64,000 nucleotides of DNA from Bin87 sp965222895 (GCA_965222895.1 CBDCVB010000002.1:620001-684000), one strand, 5' to 3'; numbered from the stretch's first letter, positions 1 through 8,600 are shown. The notes: generated by a model from the letters alone, not told the origin. Numbers and translations are program-made.

Positions 1-132
1 GTTGCAACCCTCTTTGGTGCCCGTCATGCCTACGATGTCGCGCAGGCATTCCAGCAGGCTTTGGCGCGGCTCGCAGAGAAAATCGCTCTGGTTGCCGTTG
101 ATGGTGGTACTAACGTGGACAAGTCCAGGCAT
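1..132 (-). CDS. 2Fe-2S small subunit of a molybdenum hydroxylase (CoxS/XdhC type), N-terminal part only
   Basis: The window edge cuts this gene; the first 44 codons are visible, starting from an ATG at 132. They read as the plant-ferredoxin fold that opens CO dehydrogenase/xanthine dehydrogenase small subunits: a beta-strand pair, then SLLECLRD and MTGTKEGC, whose Cys43 would be the first ligand of the proximal 2Fe-2S cluster. It starts one base downstream of the FAD-subunit stop, so the two are co-transcribed; the large molybdopterin subunit probably follows outside the window. The subunit would carry electrons from the molybdenum centre to the FAD subunit. Substrate cannot be told from this fragment. 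Confidence 0.85.
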   Translation of the reverse strand, partial: MPGLVHVSTTINGNQSDFLCEPRQSLLECLRDIVGMTGTKEGCN

Positions 133-133
133 A

Positions 134-1009
134 TTATTCTTCTCCTCGGGCGCGCCGGATGGCAATGTTCAGTGTGCGGCGCGTCAGCACGTCCACCAGG
201 TGATGGCGCTGGCGAATCGTGCCTCTCATGTCGGTAATGGGTGAAGCGGCTTCGCTGGCCAGCCGTCCTGCTTCGGCAATGGCGTCGTCGGAGACGGCTT
301 TGCCGGCCAGGCTGTCTCCGGCTGCGGAGGCCAGTATGGGCGTGGGGCCAACGGATGCCAGGGCGATGCGTGCCGACACGATGTTCTGTCCGGACGCATC
401 CAGCGTTACCGTGGAGGAGACACCGGCTACGGCAATGTCCATCTCGTTGCGGGGGATAAACCTCAGATATGCGGTGCCTGAGTGGGCGGCCGGAGCGGGT
501 ATCTGGATGGCGACCAGCAGTTCGCTGGGTTCCAGTACGCTACGGCCGGGCCCGGTGCAGAAACTGTCGGTCGGGACAGTGCGCCAACCGTTGGGGCCGT
601 TGATGTGGGCCTCGGCGCTCATCGTCATTATCGGGGGAATGGTGTCGCCGGACGGAGCGGCGTTACACAGGTTGCCGCCGATGGATGCCCGTCCCTGAAT
701 CTGTATGCTGCCGATGAGACTGGCAGCGTCGACCAAGCCCGGGTAGGCGGCGGCTACCGCCTGATCCTGGTAAATCTGGTAGCAGGGAACGGCGGCGCCC
801 AGTTGCAGACCGCTGTCGTCCAGTTTGATTCTGTTCAGTTCCGGAATTTTCTTGGTGTCCACCACCACGTCGGCCTCTCGGCGGCCTCCGCGCAGTTGCA
901 CCAAAACGTCGGTACCGCCGGCCAAAGGCCGGGCACGGTCGCCGTGGGCAGCCATAATGGCAACGGCTTCGCTCAGTGATGTAGGGGCAGCGTAATCAAT
1001 AGCTCGCAT
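134..1009 (-). CDS. FAD-binding middle subunit of a molybdenum hydroxylase (CoxM/XdhB type)
   Basis: A 291-residue protein of the family that passes electrons from the 2Fe-2S subunit to an acceptor through FAD. The first FAD-binding loop PLAGGTDVLVQL lies near residues 28-39 and the second, IGGNLCNAAPSGDT, near 107-120, both in the usual PCMH-type positions; the C-terminal half matches the CO dehydrogenase flavoprotein C-domain. I chose the ATG at 1009 over an in-frame GTG at 1015 because a GGAGGAGG ribosome-binding site sits just upstream and overlaps that GTG. Its neighbour is the iron-sulfur subunit. CO, xanthine, nicotinate and aldehyde oxidising enzymes share this architecture, so the substrate is open. 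Confidence 0.9.
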   Translation of the reverse strand: MRAIDYAAPTSLSEAVAIMAAHGDRARPLAGGTDVLVQLRGGRREADVVVDTKKIPELNRIKLDDSGLQLGAAVPCYQIYQDQAVAAAYPGLVDAASLIGSIQIQGRASIGGNLCNAAPSGDTIPPIMTMSAEAHINGPNGWRTVPTDSFCTGPGRSVLEPSELLVAIQIPAPAAHSGTAYLRFIPRNEMDIAVAGVSSTVTLDASGQNIVSARIALASVGPTPILASAAGDSLAGKAVSDDAIAEAGRLASEAASPITDMRGTIRQRHHLVDVLTRRTLNIAIRRARGEE

Positions 1010-1325
1010 AGGCACCTCCTCCGCGGGTGATTATAACAACGATTAGCGGACCTGTCAGTACAGGTCGCGCCACCGACGGGTACTAGTCTGTACTCCCGAA
1101 CTGCCGCCGATGATGTTGACAACGCCGGTAATCATACTCTACCCGGCATCGGTGCGCCAGTGTCGTATTGCGGGACGGAACCGGCGGCGCGCAACAATGA
1201 ATTGCCTGAATCACCGCTGAACTGCCTGAACCATCGCTAATCGCCCGACCAAATGAATTGCCTGAATCACCGCTGAACTGCCTGAACCATCGCTAATCGC
1301 CCGACCAGCGGGACTTCGCCGGCCA
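1010..1325. other. Intergenic stretch with a tandem duplication
   Basis: No convincing coding sequence. The half nearest the hydroxylase operon should carry its promoter, but I see no strong -35/-10 pair. The half nearest the acetyltransferase gene holds the 56-bp tandem repeat listed separately. Confidence 0.6.
1196..1307. repeat. Two exact tandem copies of a 56-bp unit
   Basis: Bases 1196-1251 and 1252-1307 are identical. Within each unit a shorter motif, GAATTGCCTGAATCACCGCT, is followed by a diverged copy of itself (GAACTGCCTGAACCATCGCT), so the unit probably grew from a ~20-bp module. It lies just past the 3' end of the acetyltransferase gene. Confidence 0.9.
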
Positions 1326-1931
1326 CTATCGAGCCAGCTTTGCTTCCAGCGCGCTACGCACTACCGGCCATTCTGAGTCGATGATGCTATAGAACACCGA
1401 ATGGCGGTTGACACCGTCCCAAGTGATGCGGTGGTTGCGCAGCGTGCCTTCCCTGATCGCCCCAATCCGCTCGATGGCCTGCTGGGAACGGACATTGCGG
1501 CTGTCGGTTTTGAGGCAAACGCGCAGCGCTCCCAGCTCATCAAAAGCATAGCGCAGTAGCAGGTACTTACACTCCGTGTTGACCGCCGTGCGCTGATAGG
1601 CCAACCCGTACCAGGTCATACCGATTTCCAGCGCCCGGTTGGGTCGGTCAATATCCAGATACCCGGTTGATCCGATGGCCCGCCCTGCTCCCAGGTGCAT
1701 CACGGCAAATTGCACCCGTTCACCGGCCCGGTTGCGTTGGACACACATTTCAATCCAACCGCTGGCATCGTCCAGGCTCGCAAACGCGGGACGGGGCAGG
1801 TAGCTCCAGATGGCTTCGTCAGCGCCGACGGCGTACAGGTCTGCGGCGTGTTCCGGGCCAACGGGTTCCAGGCGCACGTGATTCCCGGCCAGCACAATTG
1901 GTTGCGGGTCGAAGGTTTTAGTAGTAAACAT
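1326..1931 (-). CDS. GNAT N-acetyltransferase, RimJ/RimL-like
   Basis: A 201-residue protein of the Acetyltransf_3 branch of the GNAT superfamily, which moves acetyl from acetyl-CoA to an amine. The family pattern is clear: an N-terminal VRLEPVGPEHAADLY segment, a central beta-strand pair ending in IGMTWYGLAYQRTAVNTECK that includes the acetyl-CoA loop, and the C-terminal LKTDSRNVRSQQAIERIGAIREG that closes the cofactor site. Relatives acetylate ribosomal protein N-termini or small molecules, and the target here is not predictable. It stands alone, with the repeat region behind and an MFS gene ending 30 bases upstream of its start. Confidence 0.85.
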   Translation of the reverse strand: MFTTKTFDPQPIVLAGNHVRLEPVGPEHAADLYAVGADEAIWSYLPRPAFASLDDASGWIEMCVQRNRAGERVQFAVMHLGAGRAIGSTGYLDIDRPNRALEIGMTWYGLAYQRTAVNTECKYLLLRYAFDELGALRVCLKTDSRNVRSQQAIERIGAIREGTLRNHRITWDGVNRHSVFYSIIDSEWPVVRSALEAKLAR

Positions 1932-1961
1932 TTCAACTATTCCGTTTTCCCAATGTCGGTA

Positions 1962-3332
1962 TTAGTTTCCCGGTGCGTCGGCGGCTAGCTGAGCCCCGGT
2001 GGTTTCCGTACCAATCCAACGCCGCCGGCCTCGGTCCGGAGGCGGGGGGCGGGTGCAGAGCAAGAACGCTACGCCGCTGATTAGGTACATGGGGGTGAAT
2101 GTTGCCAGCACGATGTAATAAGTACCGGTGAGGTCCCAAACCAGTGATGCAAAAAGCGGCGAGGCAAACAATCCTATATTCATGAAAAGGCTCATGAAAC
2201 CCATCAGAGTTGCAAACCGGTTCCTCCCGTAATAATCGCTCAGCATTAACCAGTTGACGGACGTGATGCCTTCGACCACGGCTATGCCCACGACGAAGGT
2301 AAGCAGACCCAATACACCTGGACCGATCCACAGGCCCCACATCCCGACAGCGCCAATCGCCATCCCGCCAGCGAGCATAAGGTTGGCGCGGAACCTGCCG
2401 GCCGTTACGCCGAGCACGAAGCGCAGTGGTATTCCGAGAAAGAACATGGCGGCCACCCACGCGGCCGCTTCATCTTCGGACAGGCCCCGCTCCGCCATCA
2501 TGGCGAAAACGTGGACGAGCATCCCGTTGGTAACCGTCACGCGCATGAACGCTCCGACCGACATGAGCCAAAAGCTACGGGTACGGATCGCTTCTTTGAA
2601 GGTAAAGTTGACTTCTCCGCCGCTAGAACCCCGGCCCGGCCGTCCGGTTTGGCTGGATTCCCGATCGTGGGGCGGATCCCCGTCCGGACGGAGGCCCATG
2701 TCCTCTGGGCGGCTCCTGATCACAAATGATACCGGCAGGGTGATCGCCAGTATTCCAACACCAGTCCAGACCAAAGTTTGGCGCCAGCCCAACCATTGTA
2801 TCGACTCGTTGAGCAATGGAACTATGATTGCGCCGCCGCCGGCGAACGCCGTCATCAGAGCAGACATGGCGATATGACGGCGTCGTATGAACCACTGGTT
2901 CACGCCGGCCATTAAGGTTTGACCCAACCCCGCTGATTTACCCAGTGAGATTACGCCACCGAACAGCAGCAACAGCATCCAGTAGGAATTGGCTTGCGAG
3001 AGCAGTATTACCCCAAGGCCTACCGTGACACTGCCGGCAATCACCAGCGGGCGGGCTCCGTAGCGATCAACCAACCAGCCTATCGCCGGGCCGGCGACGC
3101 TGCCTTCGGCCCGCGCCAGGCTGAACACTAGCCCCATCTGGGTACGGGTCAACCCAAGAGATTCCTCTATAGGTAGGAGAAACCTGGGGAACCCCTGGGA
3201 GATGGAACCATTACCGAACATCCCCAAAACGGACGCGGCGACTACTATCCACCACCCATAAAAGATGCGGGGTTGCCGCCGCCCGTCGTTGTTCGTACCG
3301 TCGTTAGCGGCGTCATCACTGATGTTTTGCAC
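1962..3332 (-). CDS. MFS transporter, FYGWW-type (monocarboxylate/oxalate-formate-like)
   Basis: A 456-residue, 12-segment carrier. The first membrane segment begins IFYGWWIVVAASV and is followed by the MFS signature loop between helices 2 and 3 (GWLVDRYGARPLVIAG). The central cytoplasmic linker contains SRPEDMGLRPDG, and a Ser/Gly-rich loop precedes helix 7. The start is a GTG at 3332; no ATG lies between it and the first helix. It is a paralogue of the carrier at 47810-49189 and the broken copy at 49182-50146, which share the FYGWW opening and the RPED linker. Relatives move carboxylates; the substrate is inferred only at family level. Confidence 0.88.
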   Translation of the reverse strand: MQNISDDAANDGTNNDGRRQPRIFYGWWIVVAASVLGMFGNGSISQGFPRFLLPIEESLGLTRTQMGLVFSLARAEGSVAGPAIGWLVDRYGARPLVIAGSVTVGLGVILLSQANSYWMLLLLFGGVISLGKSAGLGQTLMAGVNQWFIRRRHIAMSALMTAFAGGGAIIVPLLNESIQWLGWRQTLVWTGVGILAITLPVSFVIRSRPEDMGLRPDGDPPHDRESSQTGRPGRGSSGGEVNFTFKEAIRTRSFWLMSVGAFMRVTVTNGMLVHVFAMMAERGLSEDEAAAWVAAMFFLGIPLRFVLGVTAGRFRANLMLAGGMAIGAVGMWGLWIGPGVLGLLTFVVGIAVVEGITSVNWLMLSDYYGRNRFATLMGFMSLFMNIGLFASPLFASLVWDLTGTYYIVLATFTPMYLISGVAFLLCTRPPPPDRGRRRWIGTETTGAQLAADAPGN

Positions 3333-3383
3333 GGGCCACTATTCTAGTCCAGCCCCGAACCGGTGGTCAAACCTGGATTGCTC

Positions 3384-3412
3384 TTGACATACCAATCGTC
3401 GTGAAATACCGT
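3384..3412 (+). promoter_or_regulatory. Candidate promoter for the VOC gene
   Basis: A perfect TTGACA at 3384-3389 is followed after 17 bases by TACCGT at 3407-3412, a weak -10. It lies about 55 bases before the VOC start codon and reads toward it. Confidence 0.45.
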
Positions 3413-3466
3413 TGGCGCAATTCAAAGCCAAGTTCGAGTTGATGCTGTATCTGAGGAGGTATCCGT

Positions 3467-3946
3467 ATGCCGCAAATTTCCGGCCTCGGCCACGTAGGTA
3501 TCTACGCCACCGACCTGATGAAGATGCGCGATTTCTACACCCGCGTGTTGGGTTTGGAAATTGCCGACGAAGACCTGGAGCAACGCCGCATGGTGTTCCT
3601 CAGCTCCGACCCGGTTGGCGAGCATCACGAATTCGTCCTGATGGAAGGACGCGTAACGTCCGACGACGCCAAGGTTATCCAGCAGATTTCCTTCCGTGTG
3701 CCGTCCATCCAGGATATGCGCGACTACAAGGCGCGCATTGACGCCGAAAAGCTGGATATTGACCGGATCGTCAGCCACGGCAATGCGTTCGGGATGTACT
3801 TCTTTGACCCGGAGGGCAACCGCATCGAGCTGTACTACAAGACCGGATTGCCGGTGCCGCAGCCCCACGGCGACCCGCTGGACCTGTCCCGCAACGACGA
3901 CGAACTGCTGTCCGAGGCTCGTGAGCTGCTACTAACCAAGAGCTAA
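3467..3946 (+). CDS. VOC-family enzyme (glyoxalase / extradiol dioxygenase-like)
   Basis: A 159-residue vicinal-oxygen-chelate protein. It shows the paired beta-alpha-beta-beta-beta modules: GHVGIYATDL at 8-17, where His9 is the expected first metal ligand; EHHEFVLMEG at 52-61 with a second candidate histidine; and RIELYY at 119-124, where Glu121 fits the last ligand. The Asp-Pro-Glu-Gly-Asn sequence before it is typical of catechol 2,3-dioxygenase-like members. TGAGGAGGT lies seven bases before the ATG. The ~30-residue tail is polar and unlike the family core. The metal and substrate are unknown; lyase, dioxygenase and fosfomycin-resistance activities all occur in this fold. Confidence 0.88.
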   Translation: MPQISGLGHVGIYATDLMKMRDFYTRVLGLEIADEDLEQRRMVFLSSDPVGEHHEFVLMEGRVTSDDAKVIQQISFRVPSIQDMRDYKARIDAEKLDIDRIVSHGNAFGMYFFDPEGNRIELYYKTGLPVPQPHGDPLDLSRNDDELLSEARELLLTKS

Positions 3947-3965
3947 AATCTCCGGGCGCTTTACT

Positions 3966-4009
3966 ACCGCCGTCGCCGGGCCGAAACTCCGGCGGCGGCG
4001 GTGTTGTTT
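3966..4009 (+). terminator. Rho-independent terminator after the VOC gene
   Basis: A 14-bp stem (3966-3979 with 3989-4002, one G-U pair) closes a 9-base loop and is followed by GTTGTTTT. It sits 20 bases past the VOC stop codon. Confidence 0.75.
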
Positions 4010-4035
4010 TACCCACGCCCCCGGGAGACTTGCCA

Positions 4036-4071
4036 CAGCGTAGCCCCATTTCGCAGCGTAGCCCCATTTCG
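4036..4071. repeat. 18-bp direct repeat, two tandem copies
   Basis: CAGCGTAGCCCCATTTCG occurs at 4036-4053 and again at 4054-4071, immediately before the ATG of the next MFS gene. The duplication occupies the place where a ribosome-binding site would be expected, and none is recognisable there. Confidence 0.85.
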
Positions 4072-4073
4072 CA

Positions 4074-5408
4074 ATGACCACGCCCCAACACAGCGGCAAC
4101 AACCCCGCGCCCCCGGCTACCGATGCGGCGCGCCCGGCGGTGTATGCCGATGGCCCGCTGCCTTACGATGAGCTGCCGACGAGCTACCACCGCTGGAAGT
4201 GGCAAGTTCTGGTTGCCTTCTGCGTTTTCTATTTCTTCGTGTACACCGGGCGATTCAATTTCTGGCCCACATCGCCGCTTATCAAGGAAGACCTGCTCCT
4301 AACCCACATCGAAATCGGTGTCATCAACGCCATGTTGTTGTGGGGGTTCATGCTGGGGGATTTGGTTCACGGGCGCCTGGCGGAAGCCTACGGCTTACGG
4401 CTGTGGGTAATGCTGGGCGCAATCCTGACCACTGTTTTCAACTGGGTAGCGTCTTTCGGTACGTCCACGGTCGGTATCGCCATTCCGTGGGCCATCGTTG
4501 GGTTCGTCAACGCGGCCTGCTGGGCGCCGGCAATCAGCATAATCAGCCAGTGGTGGCCGCGGCGCGAACGCGGCATCGCCATGGGGATTGTGGGCACGAC
4601 CACCGGCGGTGCGATGTTGCTGATGTGGTGGCTCAGCAGCTTCGTCGCCGCCGAGTGGGGCTGGCGCGCGGCATTTCGTTACCCGCCGCTCATCATACTG
4701 GCGCTGGGGATTGCCTTTTATTTCACGGCGCGGGACCGGCCCGCGGATGTGAACCTGCCCGAATACATCGAGGATGACGAGGTGTCGTCGAAACCGGAAT
4801 CGGTGAGCGATGCGGAGTTGAAAGGTCTGGGCCCGTACCGGGTCTTGCTGGGCAATTCCCGGTTCCAGCTGGCTTGCCACGTGAAGGGCCTGGAGAATGT
4901 TGCCCGTTACGGCCTGACCACCTGGGTGCCAATCTATTATTTTGAAGCCGGCGGATTGGACATCACCCAAACCATACTCATCACGCTGTTGCTGCCGCTG
5001 GGGTATTTGCTCGCGCCGCCCATATCCGGGTTCATCTCCGACCGGTTGTTGGGGAGCCGTCGGCGGCCGTTGGTGATTGCTTCGTGCGTATTGTCGGCAG
5101 CGGCCCTGGTCGCCATCGCCCTGGCGCCGCTTTCCAATATGTACCTGGGCGCTGCCCTGATGCTGTGGGGCGGCATCGGTATGGGGGTGTCCACAATATC
5201 GGCCATTGCCGTCGATTTATCGGGCCGCCGGATGTCCGGGACAGCGGCTGGCGTGCTGGATGCCCACGGCTACCTGTATGCCGGCGCTCAGGCGCTGTTG
5301 TTCAGTGTGGTGCTGGACGTGGCCGGCAGCCCCTGGCCGCTGGTATTCCTGGCGATGGCCGCCACCAGAATCATTTCCGCAGCAATGATTAGCCGCGTGC
5401 GGGTTTAG
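4074..5408 (+). CDS. MFS transporter, possibly organophosphate-antiporter (GlpT/UhpT)-like
   Basis: A 444-residue carrier with about 12 membrane segments after a hydrophilic Pro/Ala-rich N-terminus of ~40 residues. The first helix runs QVLVAFCVFYFFVYTGRFNF and continues WPTSPLIKEDL, an arrangement resembling GlpT-type and related anion-cation symporters. RRERGIAMGIVGTTTGGAML follows helix 4, and a charged linker (DDEVSSKPESVSDAELKGLG) separates the two six-helix bundles. No Shine-Dalgarno site precedes the ATG; a start further inside the polar N-terminus is possible. Substrate unknown; the neighbours do not help. Confidence 0.82.
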   Translation: MTTPQHSGNNPAPPATDAARPAVYADGPLPYDELPTSYHRWKWQVLVAFCVFYFFVYTGRFNFWPTSPLIKEDLLLTHIEIGVINAMLLWGFMLGDLVHGRLAEAYGLRLWVMLGAILTTVFNWVASFGTSTVGIAIPWAIVGFVNAACWAPAISIISQWWPRRERGIAMGIVGTTTGGAMLLMWWLSSFVAAEWGWRAAFRYPPLIILALGIAFYFTARDRPADVNLPEYIEDDEVSSKPESVSDAELKGLGPYRVLLGNSRFQLACHVKGLENVARYGLTTWVPIYYFEAGGLDITQTILITLLLPLGYLLAPPISGFISDRLLGSRRRPLVIASCVLSAAALVAIALAPLSNMYLGAALMLWGGIGMGVSTISAIAVDLSGRRMSGTAAGVLDAHGYLYAGAQALLFSVVLDVAGSPWPLVFLAMAATRIISAAMISRVRV

Positions 5409-5434
5409 CGCACTCCTCATGCGCTAGCAACATC

Positions 5435-6622
5435 ATGATGCCGATCAGAGCCATTGGCCGGTTGGTATACCGGCTGTATGTCGCTGCACTAGTTGGCGGA
5501 GTTGCACTCGCCGCCGGTTTGGCTTTATTCCCTCCTGTGGCGACGGCAGTACACACCGCGGGATTCGTTGTTCAGGTTCTGCCGACTTCGGTGCCGATGC
5601 AAAGAACTTTGGCGCCTCAACCGACGCACCTCATCACTACCTACCAGACCGCCGATGGCCGGACCAACGATGCGGACGTTTACGTAATCGCAGATGGAAA
5701 GCGGCGGGCCGGCGTGTTGGTTTTTCTGGGCGCCAACGCGGCGGGAGCGACCGACCCCGATGTAATCAATCTGGGAGAAGCGCTGGCTCGCGCCGGATTC
5801 GCCGTCATGTACCACTGGTCATCAACGCTGGGCGAGGATGCCGACATCGCTGCGTCAGAGATCGACACCCTGGTAGCCGCGTTTCAGCATCTGTGCCGAC
5901 AGGATTTCGTCGACCCGGACCGGATTGGTTTGGCCGGGTTTTCAGTCGGAGCGTCATTGGCGCTGGTGGCCGCTGCCGACCCACGAATCGCCCACCAGGT
6001 AGCATTCGTCAACGCCTTCGGCGGCTACTACGATGCTGGCGACCTGCTGGTGCAAATTGCGGCCCGTCGCACGCTGGACGGTGTGGTCGGTGACGGTCCG
6101 GCCGTTGCAGGGTGGGAGGTTGACCCGCTGACCCGCCGCGTGTTTATCAACGAAATCACCGAAAACGTCCCGGATCCGGCCAAGCGTGAAATGCTACGCT
6201 CCGCGGCTATGGCCGGTGAACCCCTCCCCGACCCGGCTGCATCGCCACAAGAAGCCGTCGTGCTGGCTCTGCTCGGCGACGACCTCACGCTGGTAGACGC
6301 ACGAAATAGCTATGCTCAATTGCCGGACGCGCACCACCAACAAGCAAAAGCTGTATCACCGTCGGCACATATCGCTGGGTTACACCGCGACATCGCAATC
6401 CGAGTGATGCACGACCGGGGAGATTTGCTGATTCCAGTGGGCGAATCGCGCCGCCTAACCCACGCCTTGCAACAGCGTCCCATCGCGGCATCGGTCCGGT
6501 ACATAGAAACGGACATATTCCGGCACGTGCGCCCCGACTCCGAAACCGACCTGCCCGCCCTGGTCAGGGGCGCAGTGCAACTGTTCCGGCACATGTACTG
6601 GGTTGTCGCTTTGGCACGCTGA
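5435..6622 (+). CDS. Membrane-anchored alpha/beta hydrolase, dienelactone-hydrolase-like
   Basis: A 395-residue protein with an uncleaved signal or membrane anchor at about residues 12-36 (LYVAALVGGVALAAGLALF), then an extracytoplasmic hydrolase domain. The nucleophile elbow is GLAGFSVGAS with Ser170, and strand beta-8 carries VMHDRGDLLIP with a plausible acid Asp. A catalytic His may be in FRHVRPDSE near the C-terminus. A ~100-residue insertion between the elbow and the acid strand looks like a lid. The gene begins 26 bases after the MFS stop, so the two are probably co-transcribed. An esterase or peptidase on exported or imported compounds is possible; no substrate can be named. Confidence 0.8.
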   Translation: MMPIRAIGRLVYRLYVAALVGGVALAAGLALFPPVATAVHTAGFVVQVLPTSVPMQRTLAPQPTHLITTYQTADGRTNDADVYVIADGKRRAGVLVFLGANAAGATDPDVINLGEALARAGFAVMYHWSSTLGEDADIAASEIDTLVAAFQHLCRQDFVDPDRIGLAGFSVGASLALVAAADPRIAHQVAFVNAFGGYYDAGDLLVQIAARRTLDGVVGDGPAVAGWEVDPLTRRVFINEITENVPDPAKREMLRSAAMAGEPLPDPAASPQEAVVLALLGDDLTLVDARNSYAQLPDAHHQQAKAVSPSAHIAGLHRDIAIRVMHDRGDLLIPVGESRRLTHALQQRPIAASVRYIETDIFRHVRPDSETDLPALVRGAVQLFRHMYWVVALAR

Positions 6623-6631
6623 CCGGAGGGT

Positions 6632-6982
6632 TTAATTGCGGTTTTTGAGTCGTTCCAGTTGCTGCACCGTGCCGGGCAGCTTCCAGTCTACGTAGAGCAG
6701 AACGTGCTCCTTGATGGCTTCCTCGTGAACCCGGCAGGAGAAGCAGGCACGGTCTATACACAGTCCGTGGCGAGGCCGCACGGCTTCCCGCAACGACGCC
6801 AACTGCTCGGCCAGGGCGGCGTCGCCGGCTTTGCCGTCCCGGACGAGGGCCAACAATTCATCCATCTGGGCAGCCAGTTGCTCCAGCAGGTCGTTGTGGC
6901 GTTGCAACCCCTTTTCTACAAAGTTGCGCGGTTCCGCGGCCGTCAGATACGGGATCATCTGCATGTCAGGAACGTCGGCCAT
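6632..6982 (-). CDS. Conserved hypothetical protein with a cysteine cluster
   Basis: A 116-residue protein I do not recognise. The ATG at 6982 is preferred; a longer frame reaching 7039 adds a basic segment with no start signal. The middle (about 25-70) is a predicted amphipathic helix rich in Leu, Glu and Gln (HNDLLEQLAAQMDELLALV), probably a coiled coil. It is followed by CIDRACFSC, a three-Cys cluster of the C-x5-C-x2-C kind that could bind a metal. The C-terminus is charged. It converges with the hydrolase gene and lies downstream of the DUF1385 gene. Confidence 0.55.
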   Translation of the reverse strand: MADVPDMQMIPYLTAAEPRNFVEKGLQRHNDLLEQLAAQMDELLALVRDGKAGDAALAEQLASLREAVRPRHGLCIDRACFSCRVHEEAIKEHVLLYVDWKLPGTVQQLERLKNRN

Positions 6983-7111
6983 GTTGTGCCTCAGCGGTGC
7001 GGGTTCGGGTATTCGTCGGTAGGCATAACTGTACCACACGGTGTCGTTGACGAATCATGCGGGTTTCGGAAGCAGCACCCGGTCAATGGCTGCGCCGGAT
7101 TAATGGCTGCT

Positions 7112-8119
7112 TCAGCCGACGGCGCCGTCCGCATAGTGGTTCGCCTCTTCAGCAGCATCCGGTTCGGCATCCGCAGTTATGGCGGCCTGCATAGCGGCGA
7201 TGGCCACTTCGATCTGCGCATCGTCGGGCTGGCGGGTGGTGATGCGCTGCAACCAGAGACCGGGGGCGGCCAGCGCCTGACCGAACCAGGCGGTGCGGTG
7301 GGCGCCGGCGAAACGGATGATTTCGTAGCTGGCGGCAGCCACCACTGGAATCAGCACGATGCGAGACAGGATGCGCCACTCCAGGTCGGGACGGCCCAAC
7401 AACGCAAACACCACCACCGACACCACGGCAACAGTCAGCAGAAACGCCGTGCCGCAGCGGGGGTGTGGCGTGGGATGCCGTCGGACGTAGTCCACGGCCA
7501 TGGGCTCCCCGGCTTCGTAGGTGTGGACCGCCATGTGCTCGGCGCCGTGGTAGGCGTACACGCGGCGGATGTCTTTCATTGCCGAGATGCCGGCCACGTA
7601 AGCGACCAAAATCGCCAGGCGAATTATCCCCTCAATCAGGTTGCTAACGACCGAAGAAGCGATGAACGGGTCGATGGCACGCACCGCCAACAGGGGCAAA
7701 ATGAGGAAAACGCCGATGCCCACCAGCAAAGCAACGGCCATAGTTAGCCCCATCGCCAGGCTGCTAATCTGGGAATCGGCGGAGTCGGTTTGACCCGGTT
7801 GGGCGTCATCGGCGGGCTGCTCTTCGGCGGCAATAATGGCAGAACGTTGCAACGACTTCATCCCGAGCCAGAGGGTTTCGGCCAGAATCAGCACGCCCCT
7901 GACCAACGGAACACGACGGACACGACCGGAGAACCGGCTGCTAACCGCCTCGGTGGTGCAAAAGATGTTGCCGTCGGGACGCCGCACCGCCAGGCTGTAA
8001 TGCCGCACGCCCCGGATCATCACGCCCTCAATGACCGCCTGCCCACCGTACAGCGGGCGAGGCGCCGGCGCAGAGTTTCCCGCGTCACTACCAGTTCTTG
8101 TAACGTCCCGTTCCATCAT
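7112..8119 (-). CDS. DUF1385 family membrane protein
   Basis: About 335 residues, matching the DUF1385/COG3872 family of unknown function. Hallmarks are GGQAVIEGVMIRG near the N-terminus, the RVPLVRGVL segment, and YHGAEHMAVHTYE followed by HPTPHPRCGTAF, whose clustered His/Glu/Cys residues led others to propose metal binding. Four or five hydrophobic segments lie between about 100 and 270 (for example LAMGLTMAVALLVGIGVFLILPLL). The C-terminus ITTRQPDDAQIEVAIAAM is typical. Two adjacent ATGs at 8119 and 8116 are the likely start; a GTG at 8149 would add ten residues. In many genomes this family sits near rpmE and prfA, and here it is indeed close to rpmE. Confidence 0.88.
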   Translation of the reverse strand: MMERDVTRTGSDAGNSAPAPRPLYGGQAVIEGVMIRGVRHYSLAVRRPDGNIFCTTEAVSSRFSGRVRRVPLVRGVLILAETLWLGMKSLQRSAIIAAEEQPADDAQPGQTDSADSQISSLAMGLTMAVALLVGIGVFLILPLLAVRAIDPFIASSVVSNLIEGIIRLAILVAYVAGISAMKDIRRVYAYHGAEHMAVHTYEAGEPMAVDYVRRHPTPHPRCGTAFLLTVAVVSVVVFALLGRPDLEWRILSRIVLIPVVAAASYEIIRFAGAHRTAWFGQALAAPGLWLQRITTRQPDDAQIEVAIAAMQAAITADAEPDAAEEANHYADGAVG

Positions 8120-8173
8120 TAACCCAAACCCACTACAACCTAAACCCACTACGCTCCAGCCATCATCTCCGGG

Positions 8174-8584
8174 TCATAACCCGGCCAACTTGTGCCACGC
8201 TTCTTTGAAATCGTCCACGCAAAACACGTCGGGGTGCAGCCACCACGCGCCCTCGAGTTCCTCCTCCAGGCGACCCGCAGCCTGCACGTCGGTTCGGAGC
8301 AGCAGGTATGTAACCGGCGTTTGCTCCAGCACGCAGGTGGTTATCACCAGGTATTGCCAATCCCAGTCCAGGTCTTCAACATCGTAAAATCGCACCGCCT
8401 GGCTGCCTTCCTGGGAATGAAACTTGAGGCGCACCTCTCGCTCAACCGCCGGGATGCCGGCTATCACCTCGTCCTCATTGGGGCTGCGTCTGGCGATGAA
8501 GCACTGCCAACCGTTTGCCAGCAAGCGTTCCGCCAGATGAATAGGTCCATATTCGCGCACGGTTTTGGGGACATAGCATGGCAT
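8174..8584 (-). CDS. Conserved hypothetical protein, 136 residues
   Basis: Starts at an ATG at 8584 (MPCYVPKTVREYGPIHLAE). The longer open frame upstream runs through a 15-bp DNA repeat and the rpmE gene and is not credible. The protein is acidic and Trp-rich in the second half (DWDWQYLVITTCVL, LEGAWWLHPDVFCVDDFKEAWHKL), mostly alpha/beta by appearance, with no signal peptide or membrane segment. It lies between rpmE and the DUF1385 gene on the same strand and may belong to the same transcript. I do not recognise the family. Confidence 0.6.
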   Translation of the reverse strand: MPCYVPKTVREYGPIHLAERLLANGWQCFIARRSPNEDEVIAGIPAVEREVRLKFHSQEGSQAVRFYDVEDLDWDWQYLVITTCVLEQTPVTYLLLRTDVQAAGRLEEELEGAWWLHPDVFCVDDFKEAWHKLAGL

Positions 8585-8600
8585 TAGACTACCTCCAGAC

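Noticed and set aside
2..244. Open frame on the plus strand at the window start
   Set aside because: It overlaps the CoxS- and CoxM-type genes on the other strand, whose homology is clear; it has no ribosome-binding site or family match.
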